NCBI RefSeq assembly: GCF_004341105.1
Contig: NZ_SLZK01000009.1
Span: forward strand, 89,591 to 153,590
Origin: Rhizobium sp. BK418
Lineage (GTDB): Bacteria > Pseudomonadota > Alphaproteobacteria > Rhizobiales > Rhizobiaceae
Reading direction: 5' to 3'
DNA: 64,000 bases
Shown here: one piece after another, positions 34,238 to 43,705 of the stretch
Numbering within the stretch: position 1 is the stretch's first letter
Layout: every line of letters begins with the position of its first letter
Made by a program: the position numbers and the translations under genes
Notes under the pieces: generated by a model
Database searches by the model: none
Told to the model about the DNA's origin: nothing
What the model saw: only the letters and a program-made list of their open reading frames with translations

Positions 34238-36241
34238 TCAGCCTTCCAACCACTTCACCTGTTCGGGCGTCAGCTGGATATCCAGCGCCGAAAGGCTGTC
34301 TTCCAGTTCGGCGATCGTACGCGGCCCGATCAGCGGGATGACAGGGAAGGGCTGGGCGATGACATAGGCAAGCGCGATGTGGATCGGATGCCGACCGAGC
34401 TGCTTTGCAAGCTCGATCGCTCGGTCACGCCGCTCGAAGTTGCGATCGGAATACCAGCAGCGTACGATCTCCTCGTCGTCACGCTTGTCGCGGCCGGCCC
34501 GGTCTGTGAAGAAACCGCGGCCCTGGCTCGACCAGGCGAAGTTCGGGATTTGCTTCTCGTTCAGCCATTTCTTCCAGTCATCATCAGAGGCGGCAACGCA
34601 GCCGGCCCAGATGGGATCCAGCATCTCGGCGAGTGAGAAGTTGTTGGAAAGCGCGCCGGGCGCTGACTTGCCATTCTTCTTCGCATAGGCAATCGCCTCG
34701 TCGAAACGCTCGCGCGTCCAATTCGAGCCACCGAAGATGCCGCGGATGCGGCCGCGTTTGACCTCCGCATCCATGGCATCGACGAATTCGCCGACCGGCA
34801 CATCGGTATTGTCGCGATGCATGAAGTAGATATCGACATAGTCGGTCTTCAGGCGGTTGAGCGACTGATCGAGCTGCTTGCCGATAACATCGGGATAGCA
34901 GAGCGGCGAATGGGCGCCCTTGCCGATCAGAACGATCTCTTCGCGCGGCACTTTGCGGCTCGTGTGCCAGTCGCCGAATATGCTCTCCGTCTTGCCGCCG
35001 CCATAGACGAAGGCGGTGTCGAAGACATTGCCGCCCGCTTCGTAGAAGGTATCGAGGGTCAGGGAGGCGGACGCGAAATTCGGGAAGAATTCGAAGCCGA
35101 GGGTGACGACCGAAGCTGGCTTGGAAATCCCGGGGATCTGGCGCTGCGGAATGGAATTGCCGCGCCGGACAGTCCCGCCTGCGATGTTCAGCGTGCGTTT
35201 GGCGGCTTTCTCGACACCATATTCGAGGCCAACCGAAGCGCGCCACTGGTCGAGCACTTTAAGGTTGTTGATCGAATCCGCCCAGCTCATCCCGGGCGCG
35301 CGGAACTCCTTCTCGCCGGCGCGGATCGCGTCACCCGCCGCATCCGCCTCGAAGGAGTAGAGCCAGCGATCCTCCTTGACCTCGACGGTCTGCTGCTCGT
35401 TATTCTTGAAGATCTCGATCTTGCCAACGCCGCCCTTATGGCCGGACGCGAACCAGAAATCCTTGACTTCGATACGGCCCTGCGAACCGATGATGCGCAA
35501 GACATTGTCCTGCTGCGCCATGATCGAGCACGAGACTTCGGCGATGATCTCGTTCGGGAATTTCAGTACGGCTGACGCCCATTCATCGACACCGGACTGG
35601 CCGAGATGCGCGACGCCAGCGACATTTTCCGGCTCCAGGAAAGGCTTTCCGGCGGCCGCGCCGGCAAGCAGGCGGGCCATGGAGACCGGATAACCGCCGA
35701 CATCCAGAATACCGCCGCCGGCGGTGTCATTGGCGAACAGGCGGTGTTCCGGTTTGTATGTGCCCATGCTGAAGCCGAACGAGGAGCGGATGATGCGGAT
35801 TTCATCGATCGTGCCGCTCTTGATAAGCTCGATCAGCTTTTCGGTCTGCGGATGCACGCGATACATGAAGGCTTCGCCGGCAAAGACACCAGCCTTTTTG
35901 GCCTCGTAGTAGATTGCCTCCGCGTCATAGGCGGAAAGCGCAATCGGCTTTTCGACCAGCACATGCTTGCCGGCGCGGATCGCCTTGATGGCCCATTCGG
36001 CGTGACCGGTGTGGGGCGTGGCGATATAGATCGCATCGACATCCGTGTCGGTCAGAAGCGCTTCATAGCCGTTGACAATACGCGCGCCCGGAAAACCGTC
36101 TGCGAGTCCCGGCCTGTCGGGGTTGCGCGTGGCAATTGCGACGAGCTTGCCGGTGCGTGAATGCGCGACGCCATCTGCAAAGGTGCGGGCGATGGTGCCG
36201 GGGCCGATGATGCCCCAGCGGATTGGATTATCTGAAGTCAT
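34238..36241 (-). CDS. Fusion: Gfo/Idh/MocA oxidoreductase + aldo/keto reductase
   Basis: 667 residues from ATG 36241 (AGAGGA upstream); the frame continues to 36457 without support. Residues 1 to about 340 are a Gfo/Idh/MocA enzyme: Rossmann start WGIIGPGTIARTFADG, the EKP motif (LVEKPIAL), and GGGILDVGGYPVSMARLL. Residues about 350-667 are an aldo/keto reductase with all four catalytic residues: Asp in VFDTAFVYGGG, Tyr in the same segment, Lys in GKGAHS, His in FMHRDN. Both halves use NAD(P)(H), so the protein could couple oxidation of one sugar carbon to reduction of another. It is the last gene of a five-gene ABC importer operon. Confidence 0.87.
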   Translation of the reverse strand: MTSDNPIRWGIIGPGTIARTFADGVAHSRTGKLVAIATRNPDRPGLADGFPGARIVNGYEALLTDTDVDAIYIATPHTGHAEWAIKAIRAGKHVLVEKPIALSAYDAEAIYYEAKKAGVFAGEAFMYRVHPQTEKLIELIKSGTIDEIRIIRSSFGFSMGTYKPEHRLFANDTAGGGILDVGGYPVSMARLLAGAAAGKPFLEPENVAGVAHLGQSGVDEWASAVLKFPNEIIAEVSCSIMAQQDNVLRIIGSQGRIEVKDFWFASGHKGGVGKIEIFKNNEQQTVEVKEDRWLYSFEADAAGDAIRAGEKEFRAPGMSWADSINNLKVLDQWRASVGLEYGVEKAAKRTLNIAGGTVRRGNSIPQRQIPGISKPASVVTLGFEFFPNFASASLTLDTFYEAGGNVFDTAFVYGGGKTESIFGDWHTSRKVPREEIVLIGKGAHSPLCYPDVIGKQLDQSLNRLKTDYVDIYFMHRDNTDVPVGEFVDAMDAEVKRGRIRGIFGGSNWTRERFDEAIAYAKKNGKSAPGALSNNFSLAEMLDPIWAGCVAASDDDWKKWLNEKQIPNFAWSSQGRGFFTDRAGRDKRDDEEIVRCWYSDRNFERRDRAIELAKQLGRHPIHIALAYVIAQPFPVIPLIGPRTIAELEDSLSALDIQLTPEQVKWLEG

Positions 36242-36275
36242 GACTGTCCTCTTTCGTCTTTCGGTCTTGGGATGG

Positions 36276-37361
36276 TTAGCGGAGCCGCTTGCCTGCGGCA
36301 TCGAACAGGAAGAGGCGGGCGGCGGGCAGAGAGACTGCCAGTGTCTCGGTCTTGCCGAGGCTGCGGGATTCTGGACGCTCGATGATGAGCTGCTCACCGC
36401 CGAAATTGGCGTAGATGTAACTGGTATTGCCAAGATGCTCGGCAACATCGACGGCAACCGTCATATCCGCCGCGCCTTGACCCGCCTCGTCGAAATGCTC
36501 GGGCCGGATTCCCAGCGTAATCTCCGTGCCTGGCCTTATGGACCGGTCGGCGAGCGGAACCTCCAGCCGAACTGTCTTGTCGCCGGCAAGTATGATTGAT
36601 GCCTTGCCTGCCTGCACACCGGCCACCTCGGCCTTGAGGAAATTCATTTTCGGCGAACCGACGAAGCCGGCGACGAACTGGTTGGCCGGATCGTCGTAAA
36701 GGTCGAGCGGCGCGCCGATCTGCTCGATATTGCCGGCCCGCAGAACAACGATCTTGTCGGCGAGAGTCATCGCCTCCGTCTGGTCGTGGGTGACATAGAT
36801 CATTGTCGTGCCGAGCTGCTTGTGCAGTCGGGAGATCTCGACGCGCATCTGCACGCGCAATTCGGCGTCGAGGTTCGAGAGCGGCTCGTCGAACAGGAAA
36901 ACCTGCGGTTCGCGTACGATCGCGCGACCAATTGCGACGCGCTGGCGCTGGCCGCCGGACAGCTGTTTCGGCCGCCGTTTCATCAGTTCGGTGATCTGCA
37001 GGATCTCGGCGACATGGCGCACGCGCCGCTCGGTATCGGCCCTTGGATTGCCGTTCATCCGCAGGCCGAAGCTCAAGTTCTCCTCGACAGTCAGATGCGG
37101 ATAGAGTGCGTAGGACTGAAAGACCATGGCGATGCCGCGATCAGCCGGCTCGACATCGTTGACGACGCGCCCGGCAATCTTCAACTCGCCGCCGGTGATA
37201 TCTTCAAGCCCCGCAATCATGCGCAGGAGGGTAGACTTGCCGCAGCCGGAGGGGCCGACGAAGACGACGAACTCGCCATCTTTCACTTCCAGGTTGGCAC
37301 CGTGGATGATTTCGAACGCGCCATAGCGTTTGACGATATTGTTGAGTGAAAGCTCTGCCAT
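36276..37361 (-). CDS. Sugar ABC transporter ATP-binding protein, MsmK/UgpC type
   Basis: 361 residues from ATG 37361 (GGGGAG upstream); the frame runs through into the permease gene and is not used. Walker A GPSGCGKST, signature LSGGQRQRVAIGRA, Walker B FLFDEPLSNLD, H-loop THDQTEA and a C-terminal TOBE domain (GIRPEHFD) are all intact. It energises the two permeases just upstream and lies 34 bases before the fused oxidoreductase gene. Confidence 0.92.
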   Translation of the reverse strand: MAELSLNNIVKRYGAFEIIHGANLEVKDGEFVVFVGPSGCGKSTLLRMIAGLEDITGGELKIAGRVVNDVEPADRGIAMVFQSYALYPHLTVEENLSFGLRMNGNPRADTERRVRHVAEILQITELMKRRPKQLSGGQRQRVAIGRAIVREPQVFLFDEPLSNLDAELRVQMRVEISRLHKQLGTTMIYVTHDQTEAMTLADKIVVLRAGNIEQIGAPLDLYDDPANQFVAGFVGSPKMNFLKAEVAGVQAGKASIILAGDKTVRLEVPLADRSIRPGTEITLGIRPEHFDEAGQGAADMTVAVDVAEHLGNTSYIYANFGGEQLIIERPESRSLGKTETLAVSLPAARLFLFDAAGKRLR

Positions 37362-37372
37362 GGGCTCCCCGA

Positions 37373-38209
37373 TTATTTGATTGCGCCGGCCGCAATGCCG
37401 GCGATGAAGTGACGTTGCAGAAGCACGAAGACCACGAGGATCGGTGCCGTCAAAAGCACGGCACCGGCCATGATGCCGCCCCAGGAAACCTTGGTGAGGC
37501 CGATCAGGACGCCGAGCGCCACCGGAGCCGTCATCATGCCTGGCTTCGAATTGATGAGCAGCGGCCAGAGGTAATTGTTCCAGGAGGCGAGGAAGAGGAT
37601 GATCGCCAGAGCCGCCATGGTCGGTCGGGCGAGCGGCAACGCTATGCGTAAAAAGATCTGCCGTTCCTTGACGCCCTCGACGCGGGCCGCATCGAAAAGA
37701 TCGTTCGGCATCATCGAGAAAGACTGCCGCATGAACAGCACCCCGAGCGAATTGAAGAGCGGCGGCACAATGAGCGCAACCCAGGTGTTGGCGAGCTTGA
37801 ATTCGCGTGCCACCATGATGAATTGCGGAATGACGACGACGAAATAGGGCAAGGTGATGGTGCCGAGGATGATGGCGATGACAAGCGACCGACCGACGAA
37901 ACGGTAGCGAGCGAGTGCCCAGCCGGCCATAGACGTCAGGAACACAGACAGGATGGTATAGATCGTGGCGACGACGATCGAGATCACCATCGCGCCGATG
38001 AAGTTCGTGTCCGCCTGGAGGTTCTGGAAGTTCGCGACGAAGTTGGTCGAGGGCCAGAGCACGATCTGCGGGCTGAAAATGCCGTAATCGGGCATAGTCG
38101 AGAAGACGAACATCATCCAGAGCGGAAAGAGCCAGATGATCGCGAGCGGCAGCAGGAAGGCATGCAGGGCGATCTGACGGATGAGAAGGGATTGCGACTT
38201 GGATCTCAT
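37373..38209 (-). CDS. Sugar ABC transporter permease, MalG type
   Basis: 278 residues from ATG 38209, behind GGGAGGGAA; a longer frame reading back to 38434 lies inside the other permease gene. About six membrane segments and the EAA loop (FDAARVEGVKERQIFLRI), ending in the typical GIAAGAIK. It overlaps the MalF-type gene by four bases. Confidence 0.88.
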   Translation of the reverse strand: MRSKSQSLLIRQIALHAFLLPLAIIWLFPLWMMFVFSTMPDYGIFSPQIVLWPSTNFVANFQNLQADTNFIGAMVISIVVATIYTILSVFLTSMAGWALARYRFVGRSLVIAIILGTITLPYFVVVIPQFIMVAREFKLANTWVALIVPPLFNSLGVLFMRQSFSMMPNDLFDAARVEGVKERQIFLRIALPLARPTMAALAIILFLASWNNYLWPLLINSKPGMMTAPVALGVLIGLTKVSWGGIMAGAVLLTAPILVVFVLLQRHFIAGIAAGAIK

Positions 38210-39066
38210 TTCGGTTCCCTCCCGACCCAAAGGTTGAGCAGCGAGATCGCGACTGCGAGCGCCGCCATCGTGTAGGCGATCGCCGAGGCATAACCGAAGT
38301 TCAGCGACGTAAAGCCCTGACGATAGAGCAGAAGACCAAGTGTCTCCGTGCCGCCACCCGGTCCACCGCGGTTGGTAATCAGGAAGGGCTCGGCAAAGAG
38401 CTGCATCGTGCCGATGACGGAGAGAACCACGCAAAAGAGGATGATAGGCTTCAGGAGCGGCAGGGTGATGTGGAAGAACTGCTGCAGCTTGCTGACGCGG
38501 TCGAGCGTTGCCGCCTCATAGACGTCCTCAGGGATCGATTGTAGGCCGGCCAGGATGATGATCGCGTTGTAACCCGCCCATCGCCAGGTGACCGCGATGA
38601 TAATGACGACCATGGCCGCGTTGGCATTGTCGAACCAGGAGACGGGTGCAAGACCGACCGCGCCGATCAGCTTGTTGATGATGCCGAAATCGAGATTGAA
38701 CATCAGCCGGAAGACGGCCGCATAAGCGACTTCACCAACGACGACAGGCGCGAAGAAAGCGAAGCGGAACAGGGCACGCGCTTTGAGAAGCGGTGAATTC
38801 AAGAGAACCGCCATGACGGTCGCAAGCGCGATCATGACCGGTACCTGGATGACCAGGATGAGGAGCGTGTTATAGAGCGCGTTGTAAAAAGCCGGATCGG
38901 CAAACAGGCGCCCCCAATTGGCCTGAAGGCTGAATTTCCACGGATTGATGCGCGTGTTCTGGAACGAGATCAGAAATGAATTGATGATCGGCCAGACCCA
39001 GAAGGCGGCAAAGACCAGAAGATAGGGCGCAAGGAACGCATAGGCGCTCCGGTTCCTGATCGGCAT
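38206..39066 (-). CDS. Sugar ABC transporter permease, MalF type
   Basis: 286 residues with a perfect AAGGAGG seven bases upstream of the ATG. Hydrophobic segments run throughout and the EAA loop (YEAATLDRVSKLQQFFHI) is present. It pairs with the MalG-type permease. It follows the binding-protein gene after an intercistronic hairpin. Confidence 0.88.
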   Translation of the reverse strand: MPIRNRSAYAFLAPYLLVFAAFWVWPIINSFLISFQNTRINPWKFSLQANWGRLFADPAFYNALYNTLLILVIQVPVMIALATVMAVLLNSPLLKARALFRFAFFAPVVVGEVAYAAVFRLMFNLDFGIINKLIGAVGLAPVSWFDNANAAMVVIIIAVTWRWAGYNAIIILAGLQSIPEDVYEAATLDRVSKLQQFFHITLPLLKPIILFCVVLSVIGTMQLFAEPFLITNRGGPGGGTETLGLLLYRQGFTSLNFGYASAIAYTMAALAVAISLLNLWVGREPK

Positions 39067-39117
39067 GTATCCTCCTTACTCAAACGAACGTGCCAACCGC
39101 CTCCCTCGGCAGGCGAG

Positions 39118-39138
39118 GCCGGGCGCTTGGCGCCCGGC
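39118..39138 (-). other. Intercistronic hairpin after the binding-protein gene
   Basis: GCCGGGCGC and GCGCCCGGC pair perfectly around a three-base loop, eight bases after the binding-protein stop. No T-run, so more likely an mRNA-stabilising or attenuating structure than a full terminator. Confidence 0.6.
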
Positions 39139-39145
39139 TTGCCAT

Positions 39146-40420
39146 TCATTGTGCGATCGGAAGACCGGTTGCCGAGGCAATCTGTTTGGCGGCATCGTCC
39201 AGAGCCGTTTTCGCATCGGGATAACCACCGGCGAGGAATTTCGTCTGCGTCGTCTTGAAGATGGCATCAGCATCAGTCTGGAAGGCCGTGCCGCGGCTTG
39301 GCACGATCTTCGGCAGAGTGGCGAGGATGTCGGCCCAGATCTTCTGGTTGGCCCAATAGGGCTGCGGCTCATTGACGAAGGGATCCTGAACGGCAGAAAG
39401 CAGTGACGGCACGAGGCCGAACGACTTCAGCATGGTGACCTGGCCCTCATTGGTAGTAAGCGCATAGGTCAGATATTTGAAGGCTGCTTCCTTGTTCTGC
39501 GAGTTGGCATTGATGGCGAGCGAAGAACCGCCGAGATTGGCCGCATGCGGGCTGTCTGCGCTCATACCGGGCATGGCGTAGACACCCCACTTGCCGGAGA
39601 GATCGGGCGAGCCGGACCGGATCGTGCCCTCGTACCAGCCGCCGTAGACCTGGCTTGCCACCTTGCCGGCAGTATTGGAGGAGATCTTCTCATCCCAGTT
39701 TGCCGCTGTCAGCGTGCCGGCATCCTTCATCGCCTTCACTTTTTCCAGTGTCTGGACGCAAGCTGGCTGGTTAATGGTGATCGACTGGCCATCGGTCGAG
39801 AAATAGCCGCAGCCCTGTTCGTTGGCGAGCATGCGGAACCATTCGCTATCGCCGTTGAAATCGGCCTGCCCCATCACGACGCCCGGATTGGCGGCCGAAA
39901 CCTTCTTGCCGGCGGCAATGAAATCATCCCAGGTCACGATCGACTTCGGATCGACACCTGCCTTTTCATAATAGTCACGGCGATAGAAGACGGCGACAGG
40001 ACCGGAGTCCCAAGGCATGGCGTAAGCGACATCGCCGACCTCAAGCTCAGTGCGCTTGAACTCGGGGAACTTCGCCTGCATGTCGCTGTTGTAGCCGAGT
40101 TCCTTCAGATTGGCGAAGCAATCCGGGAAGCGACTCCAGAAAATTTCCGCTTCGAAGTTCTCGATGGTGACGATATCGGGAAGGCCGTCGCCACCAGCGG
40201 CGCAGGCGGCAAGCGTCTTGTCGAAGACCTGTTGATTGCCGAGATCCTGGACATCGACCTTGATGTCGGGAAACTGCTTGTTGAAGCGTTCGATCGTCGA
40301 TTTAAGAGCCGAAGCGGCGACGTTCCAGCTCCAGATGGTAAGCGTAGCGGACTGCGCATAAGCAGACCCGGATGCAAGCAGCACGAGCGCTGTTGTTGCC
40401 ATGATGAGTTTAGAGCGCAT
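39146..40420 (-). CDS. Sugar ABC transporter substrate-binding protein
   Basis: 424 residues; AAGGGAGG precedes the ATG. Signal peptide KLIMATTALVLLASGSAYA, then a family 1 binding protein (ATLTIWSWNVAASALKS, VAVFYRRDYYEKAGVDP). Three cysteines in the mature chain (AACAAGG, PDCFANL, GCGYF) and a fourth in PACVQ are more than usual. It is first of the five-gene operon and divergent from the AraC-type gene. Ligand unknown; the fused oxidoreductase suggests an unusual sugar or polyol. Confidence 0.87.
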   Translation of the reverse strand: MRSKLIMATTALVLLASGSAYAQSATLTIWSWNVAASALKSTIERFNKQFPDIKVDVQDLGNQQVFDKTLAACAAGGDGLPDIVTIENFEAEIFWSRFPDCFANLKELGYNSDMQAKFPEFKRTELEVGDVAYAMPWDSGPVAVFYRRDYYEKAGVDPKSIVTWDDFIAAGKKVSAANPGVVMGQADFNGDSEWFRMLANEQGCGYFSTDGQSITINQPACVQTLEKVKAMKDAGTLTAANWDEKISSNTAGKVASQVYGGWYEGTIRSGSPDLSGKWGVYAMPGMSADSPHAANLGGSSLAINANSQNKEAAFKYLTYALTTNEGQVTMLKSFGLVPSLLSAVQDPFVNEPQPYWANQKIWADILATLPKIVPSRGTAFQTDADAIFKTTQTKFLAGGYPDAKTALDDAAKQIASATGLPIAQ

Positions 40421-40505
40421 GAAAATCCTCCCTTTTCAATTGCCGTCGCTGAGCGAACGTGACTAATCTAGCGCGGCGGGAATGGCTGTCTCATAAAAAG
40501 GGAAT
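40421..40505. promoter_or_regulatory. Divergent promoter region between binding protein and AraC-type genes
   Basis: Only 85 bases, so both promoters and any AraC-type binding sites must overlap here or extend into the genes. No clear repeats were seen. Confidence 0.4.
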
Positions 40506-41414
40506 ATGGAATTGGCGGAAAGTAAGGTCGTCGGCAAACCTGTTTACCAGCCTGGTGCGAGCACCATTGAGGGCATGCCGATGGCGCTTCAGATGTTTTA
40601 TGCCCATCCGCCTGTCATGGCGATGCCGCACTGGCACGCCCAGGTCGAGGTCAATTATATCATGCGCGGCAGCGTCCATTACCGGATGAACGGCCATGAT
40701 ATTGCGCTTAGAGCCGGTCAGATGTGCCTCTTCTGGGGCGGGCAGCCGCATCAGATGGATGAGTCCTCGGATGATTCCCTCTATGCCGGTGCGCATCTGC
40801 CGCTCGTCTATTTTTTTAGGATGCGCCTGCCCCCGACGATAGGCACGCGTCTGATGAAGGGAGAGATACTGCTGACATCGGCAACCGATGCGGCGGACGA
40901 GGCGAATTTCCCTCGCTGGTATGACTATGCGAAATCCAACGATCCGAGGAAGACGCAGCATGCCGTTGATGAATTGCTTCTGCGCATCGAGCGGATTGCT
41001 TTGGAATCATATCTCCTGGTTCCCGGTACCCGCGCCGAAGAGCTTGAGCAGTCCAATTCGCAGCTTTCCCGCAGCGTCGCGCGCATGTGCGATTTCATTG
41101 CCAGCAATTTCCTGCAGGACATCGATACGGTCGAAATCGCCCGCGCCGTCGATCTTCATCCCAAGTACGCCATGAACCTTTTCAAGAAGACGACGGGCAT
41201 GACGATCAGCAAATACATCAATCTGCTGCGGCTTTCACACGCCCAGGCGCAACTGATGGGCGAGGGCTCGAACGTGCTGCAGATCGCGATGGACAGCGGC
41301 TTCGGCTCGATCAGCGCCTTCAACAAATCCTTCCGCAGCATTGCCGGTATGTCGCCATCCGATTTCCGACGGGATATGCGCTCTGTGATCGGCAGTATCA
41401 CCGCTCTCGGTTGA
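40506..41414 (+). CDS. AraC-family transcriptional regulator
   Basis: 302 residues from ATG 40506 (AAAGGGA upstream). An N-terminal cupin-like sensor (MPHWHAQVEVNYIMRGSVHYRMNGH, LRAGQMCLFWGG) is followed by two C-terminal helix-turn-helix units: DTVEIARAVDLHPKYAMNLFKKTTG and VLQIAMDSGFGSISAFNKSFRSIAG, the AraC/XylS signature. It is divergent from the binding-protein gene and probably activates the five-gene importer operon in response to its sugar. Confidence 0.9.
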   Translation: MELAESKVVGKPVYQPGASTIEGMPMALQMFYAHPPVMAMPHWHAQVEVNYIMRGSVHYRMNGHDIALRAGQMCLFWGGQPHQMDESSDDSLYAGAHLPLVYFFRMRLPPTIGTRLMKGEILLTSATDAADEANFPRWYDYAKSNDPRKTQHAVDELLLRIERIALESYLLVPGTRAEELEQSNSQLSRSVARMCDFIASNFLQDIDTVEIARAVDLHPKYAMNLFKKTTGMTISKYINLLRLSHAQAQLMGEGSNVLQIAMDSGFGSISAFNKSFRSIAGMSPSDFRRDMRSVIGSITALG

Positions 41415-41608
41415 GGCGTGTAATTTGCAGTCGCAAGCAAGGATGGAGCAACCCCCTTACACTCGTGCGCGACGCGAAATCTGGCAAGGCTGTCCAATGG
41501 AAAAGAGATGCCTTATAAAGAGCGTATTGAAGATGAGGTCTTTCTGCGGCGGAACAAGACCCTTGCTTGAGCTCTAGCAATGTCATCGGTTGTCGGAAGG
41601 GACTTCAA

Positions 41609-41893
41609 ATGACTGCTACCCAGGATGCCTTTCGTGTGCGCATCACCGGCGGAGTGCAAGGCGTTGGCTATCGCGCCTGGACCCGCGGACAGGCGCTCCA
41701 GCTCGGCTTGGCGGGTTGGGTAAGGAATGAAGCCGACGGTTCGGTCAGCGCTTTGATCATCGGATCCCAAGGCGCCACCGGCTCAATGCTGGAGCGTTTC
41801 TGGAGCGGCCCTGCCGGCTCTTCCGTGTCGGACGTGAAAGCGGAGGAGGCAAATCTCGACGAGGTTCCGAACGACTTCCGCATCGTCCGATAG
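41609..41893 (+). CDS. acyP: Acylphosphatase
   Basis: 94 residues from ATG 41609, preceded by GGAAGGGA; the frame is open from 41567. The catalytic motif is complete: FRVRITGGVQGVGYRAWTRGQA holds the phosphate-binding loop and catalytic Arg, and GLAGWVRNEADGSVSALIIG the catalytic Asn. It hydrolyses acyl phosphates. It ends four bases before the convergent ABC ATPase gene. Confidence 0.93.
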   Translation: MTATQDAFRVRITGGVQGVGYRAWTRGQALQLGLAGWVRNEADGSVSALIIGSQGATGSMLERFWSGPAGSSVSDVKAEEANLDEVPNDFRIVR

Positions 41894-41896
41894 AGA

Positions 41897-42877
41897 TCAG
41901 GAGAACCTGTGTTCTTTACCTGCAAGCGGCGAGGCGAATTGTATTTCTCCAACTGTCACCGACCGGTCGCCGTCCGTACGCACGACAAGCGTCTGCAGGT
42001 CTGGCACATCGAGATAAACCACCGTATCGGCGCCAAGCCGCTCAATGTGGCGGACTTTGCCCTGCCATTTTCCTTCGGTGGATGAAAGGACGATGTGCTC
42101 GGGTCGGATGCCATAGGTCTTGCAGCCTTCCTTCGCAGCAATCTCACCCTCAAACAGATTCATCTTCGGCGAGCCGATAAAGCCTGCAACGAAGGGGCTT
42201 GCGGGATTGTTATAGAGCGCCATCGGCGTTCCGATCTGCTCGATCTGACCGCCGTTCAGAACGACGATCCTGTCCGCCATCGTCATAGCTTCGACCTGAT
42301 CGTGGGTGACGTAGATCATGGTGGCACCAAGCTTGGCATGAAGCTCCGTCAGCTCGATCCGCATTTGCGAGCGCAGCGATGCATCAAGGTTCGACAGCGG
42401 TTCGTCGAAAAGGAACACCTTGGGATTGCGGATGATCGCGCGGCCGATCGCGACGCGCTGGCGCTGGCCACCCGAGAGTGCCTTCGGCTTGCGATCGAGC
42501 AGATGAGAGAGCTGTAAGATCTCGGCGGTCTGCTTCACCCTTTCGGTGATTTCTGCCTTGGGTCGTCGGGCAAGCGACAGGCCGAAGCCGATGTTTTCTG
42601 CGACGGTCAAATGCGGATAAAGCGCGTAGGACTGGAAGACCATGGCGATACCGCGCTCGGATGGTTCAGCATCGGTGACATCCTTGCCGTCGATGAAGAC
42701 CTGCCCTGACGTCGTCGTCTCCAGTCCGGAGATGATGCGCAGAAGGGTCGATTTTCCGCAACCGGACGGACCGACGAAGACACAGAATTCACCGGCATCG
42801 ACGGTAAGATCGACACCCTTCATCACCTCCAGGCTGCCGAAGCTCTTGCGGACACTTTCGAGAACAACTGATGTCAT
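41897..42877 (-). CDS. Rhamnoside-operon ABC transporter ATP-binding protein
   Basis: 326 residues with intact Walker A GPSGCGKST, signature LSGGQRQRVAIGRA, Walker B FLFDEPLSNLD and H-loop THDQVEA. The C-terminal TOBE domain (YGIRPEHIVLS) is about 30 residues shorter than in the other MalK-type ATPases of the window. It is last in the operon headed by the rhamnosidase, three bases after the permease gene. Confidence 0.9.
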   Translation of the reverse strand: MTSVVLESVRKSFGSLEVMKGVDLTVDAGEFCVFVGPSGCGKSTLLRIISGLETTTSGQVFIDGKDVTDAEPSERGIAMVFQSYALYPHLTVAENIGFGLSLARRPKAEITERVKQTAEILQLSHLLDRKPKALSGGQRQRVAIGRAIIRNPKVFLFDEPLSNLDASLRSQMRIELTELHAKLGATMIYVTHDQVEAMTMADRIVVLNGGQIEQIGTPMALYNNPASPFVAGFIGSPKMNLFEGEIAAKEGCKTYGIRPEHIVLSSTEGKWQGKVRHIERLGADTVVYLDVPDLQTLVVRTDGDRSVTVGEIQFASPLAGKEHRFS

Positions 42878-42880
42878 GGC

Positions 42881-43705
42881 TTATCCCTTGACTGCACCGG
42901 CGGTCATGCCTGCAACGATCTGCCGGTTGAAGAAGATGAAGACGATCAGGGGCGGAATGGTCACCAGAAGTATGTTCATGAAGAGCAGATTGAACTGGGT
43001 CTGGAATTGTCCCTGAAAATTATAGAGCGTTAGCTGCACGGTGACGTTTTCCCGGCCCGGCAGATAGTAGAGCGGGTTGGTGAAATCGTTGAAGATGGCG
43101 ATCGACTGGACGACGATGACCGTCACGGTGACCGGCTTCAGAAGCGGCAGGATGACCCGAAAGAAGATCTGGAATGGCTTTGCTCCATCGATGATAGCAG
43201 CCTCGTCGAGATCCCGCGGGATGGTCGCAATGAAACTGCGAAACAACAGAACGGTGAAGCCGAGGCCATAAGCGACCTGGATCAGCACCATGCCCGACAA
43301 CGTCTTGAAGAGGGCGAGCATTTGCAGCACCCAGATGGTCGGCACCACGGCCGGCGGGATCATCAGGCCGGCAAGCACGCAGCCATAGATGACCGTATTC
43401 CAACGTGACGGGCGGCGCTGCAGCACATAGCCCACCATGGCGCCGAACAGCACCAGCAGCGTAACGGCAGCGACTGTGATGACGGTCGAATTGAAATAGG
43501 CGAGCAGCAGCATATAGTTGCGGGTCTGCACGACCTCCATGAAATTCTGCCAGAGCTGCCACTCGACCGGCCAGCTGAACTTCAGTGTTGCAGCGTCCTG
43601 TTTCGTCTTGGCGGCGGTGATGAAGATGAACAGGAAGGGCATGACGAAGATCACGCCGCAGGCGGCTAAAGCCGCAATCCCGGTATAGAGCTGGCGGCGG
43701 CTCAT
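42881..43705 (-). CDS. Rhamnoside-operon ABC permease, MalG type
   Basis: 274 residues, about six membrane segments, EAA loop (DEAAIIDGAKPFQIFFRV), C-terminus VAGMTAGAVKG. Overlaps the preceding MalF-type gene by four bases and is three bases from the ATPase gene. Inner-membrane channel subunit. Confidence 0.88.
   Translation of the reverse strand: MSRRQLYTGIAALAACGVIFVMPFLFIFITAAKTKQDAATLKFSWPVEWQLWQNFMEVVQTRNYMLLLAYFNSTVITVAAVTLLVLFGAMVGYVLQRRPSRWNTVIYGCVLAGLMIPPAVVPTIWVLQMLALFKTLSGMVLIQVAYGLGFTVLLFRSFIATIPRDLDEAAIIDGAKPFQIFFRVILPLLKPVTVTVIVVQSIAIFNDFTNPLYYLPGRENVTVQLTLYNFQGQFQTQFNLLFMNILLVTIPPLIVFIFFNRQIVAGMTAGAVKG

Noticed and set aside
37362..38291. 5' extension of the ATPase frame at 36276-37361
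   Set aside because: It overlaps the permease gene in another frame; ATG 37361 has a good ribosome binding site and the normal N-terminus.
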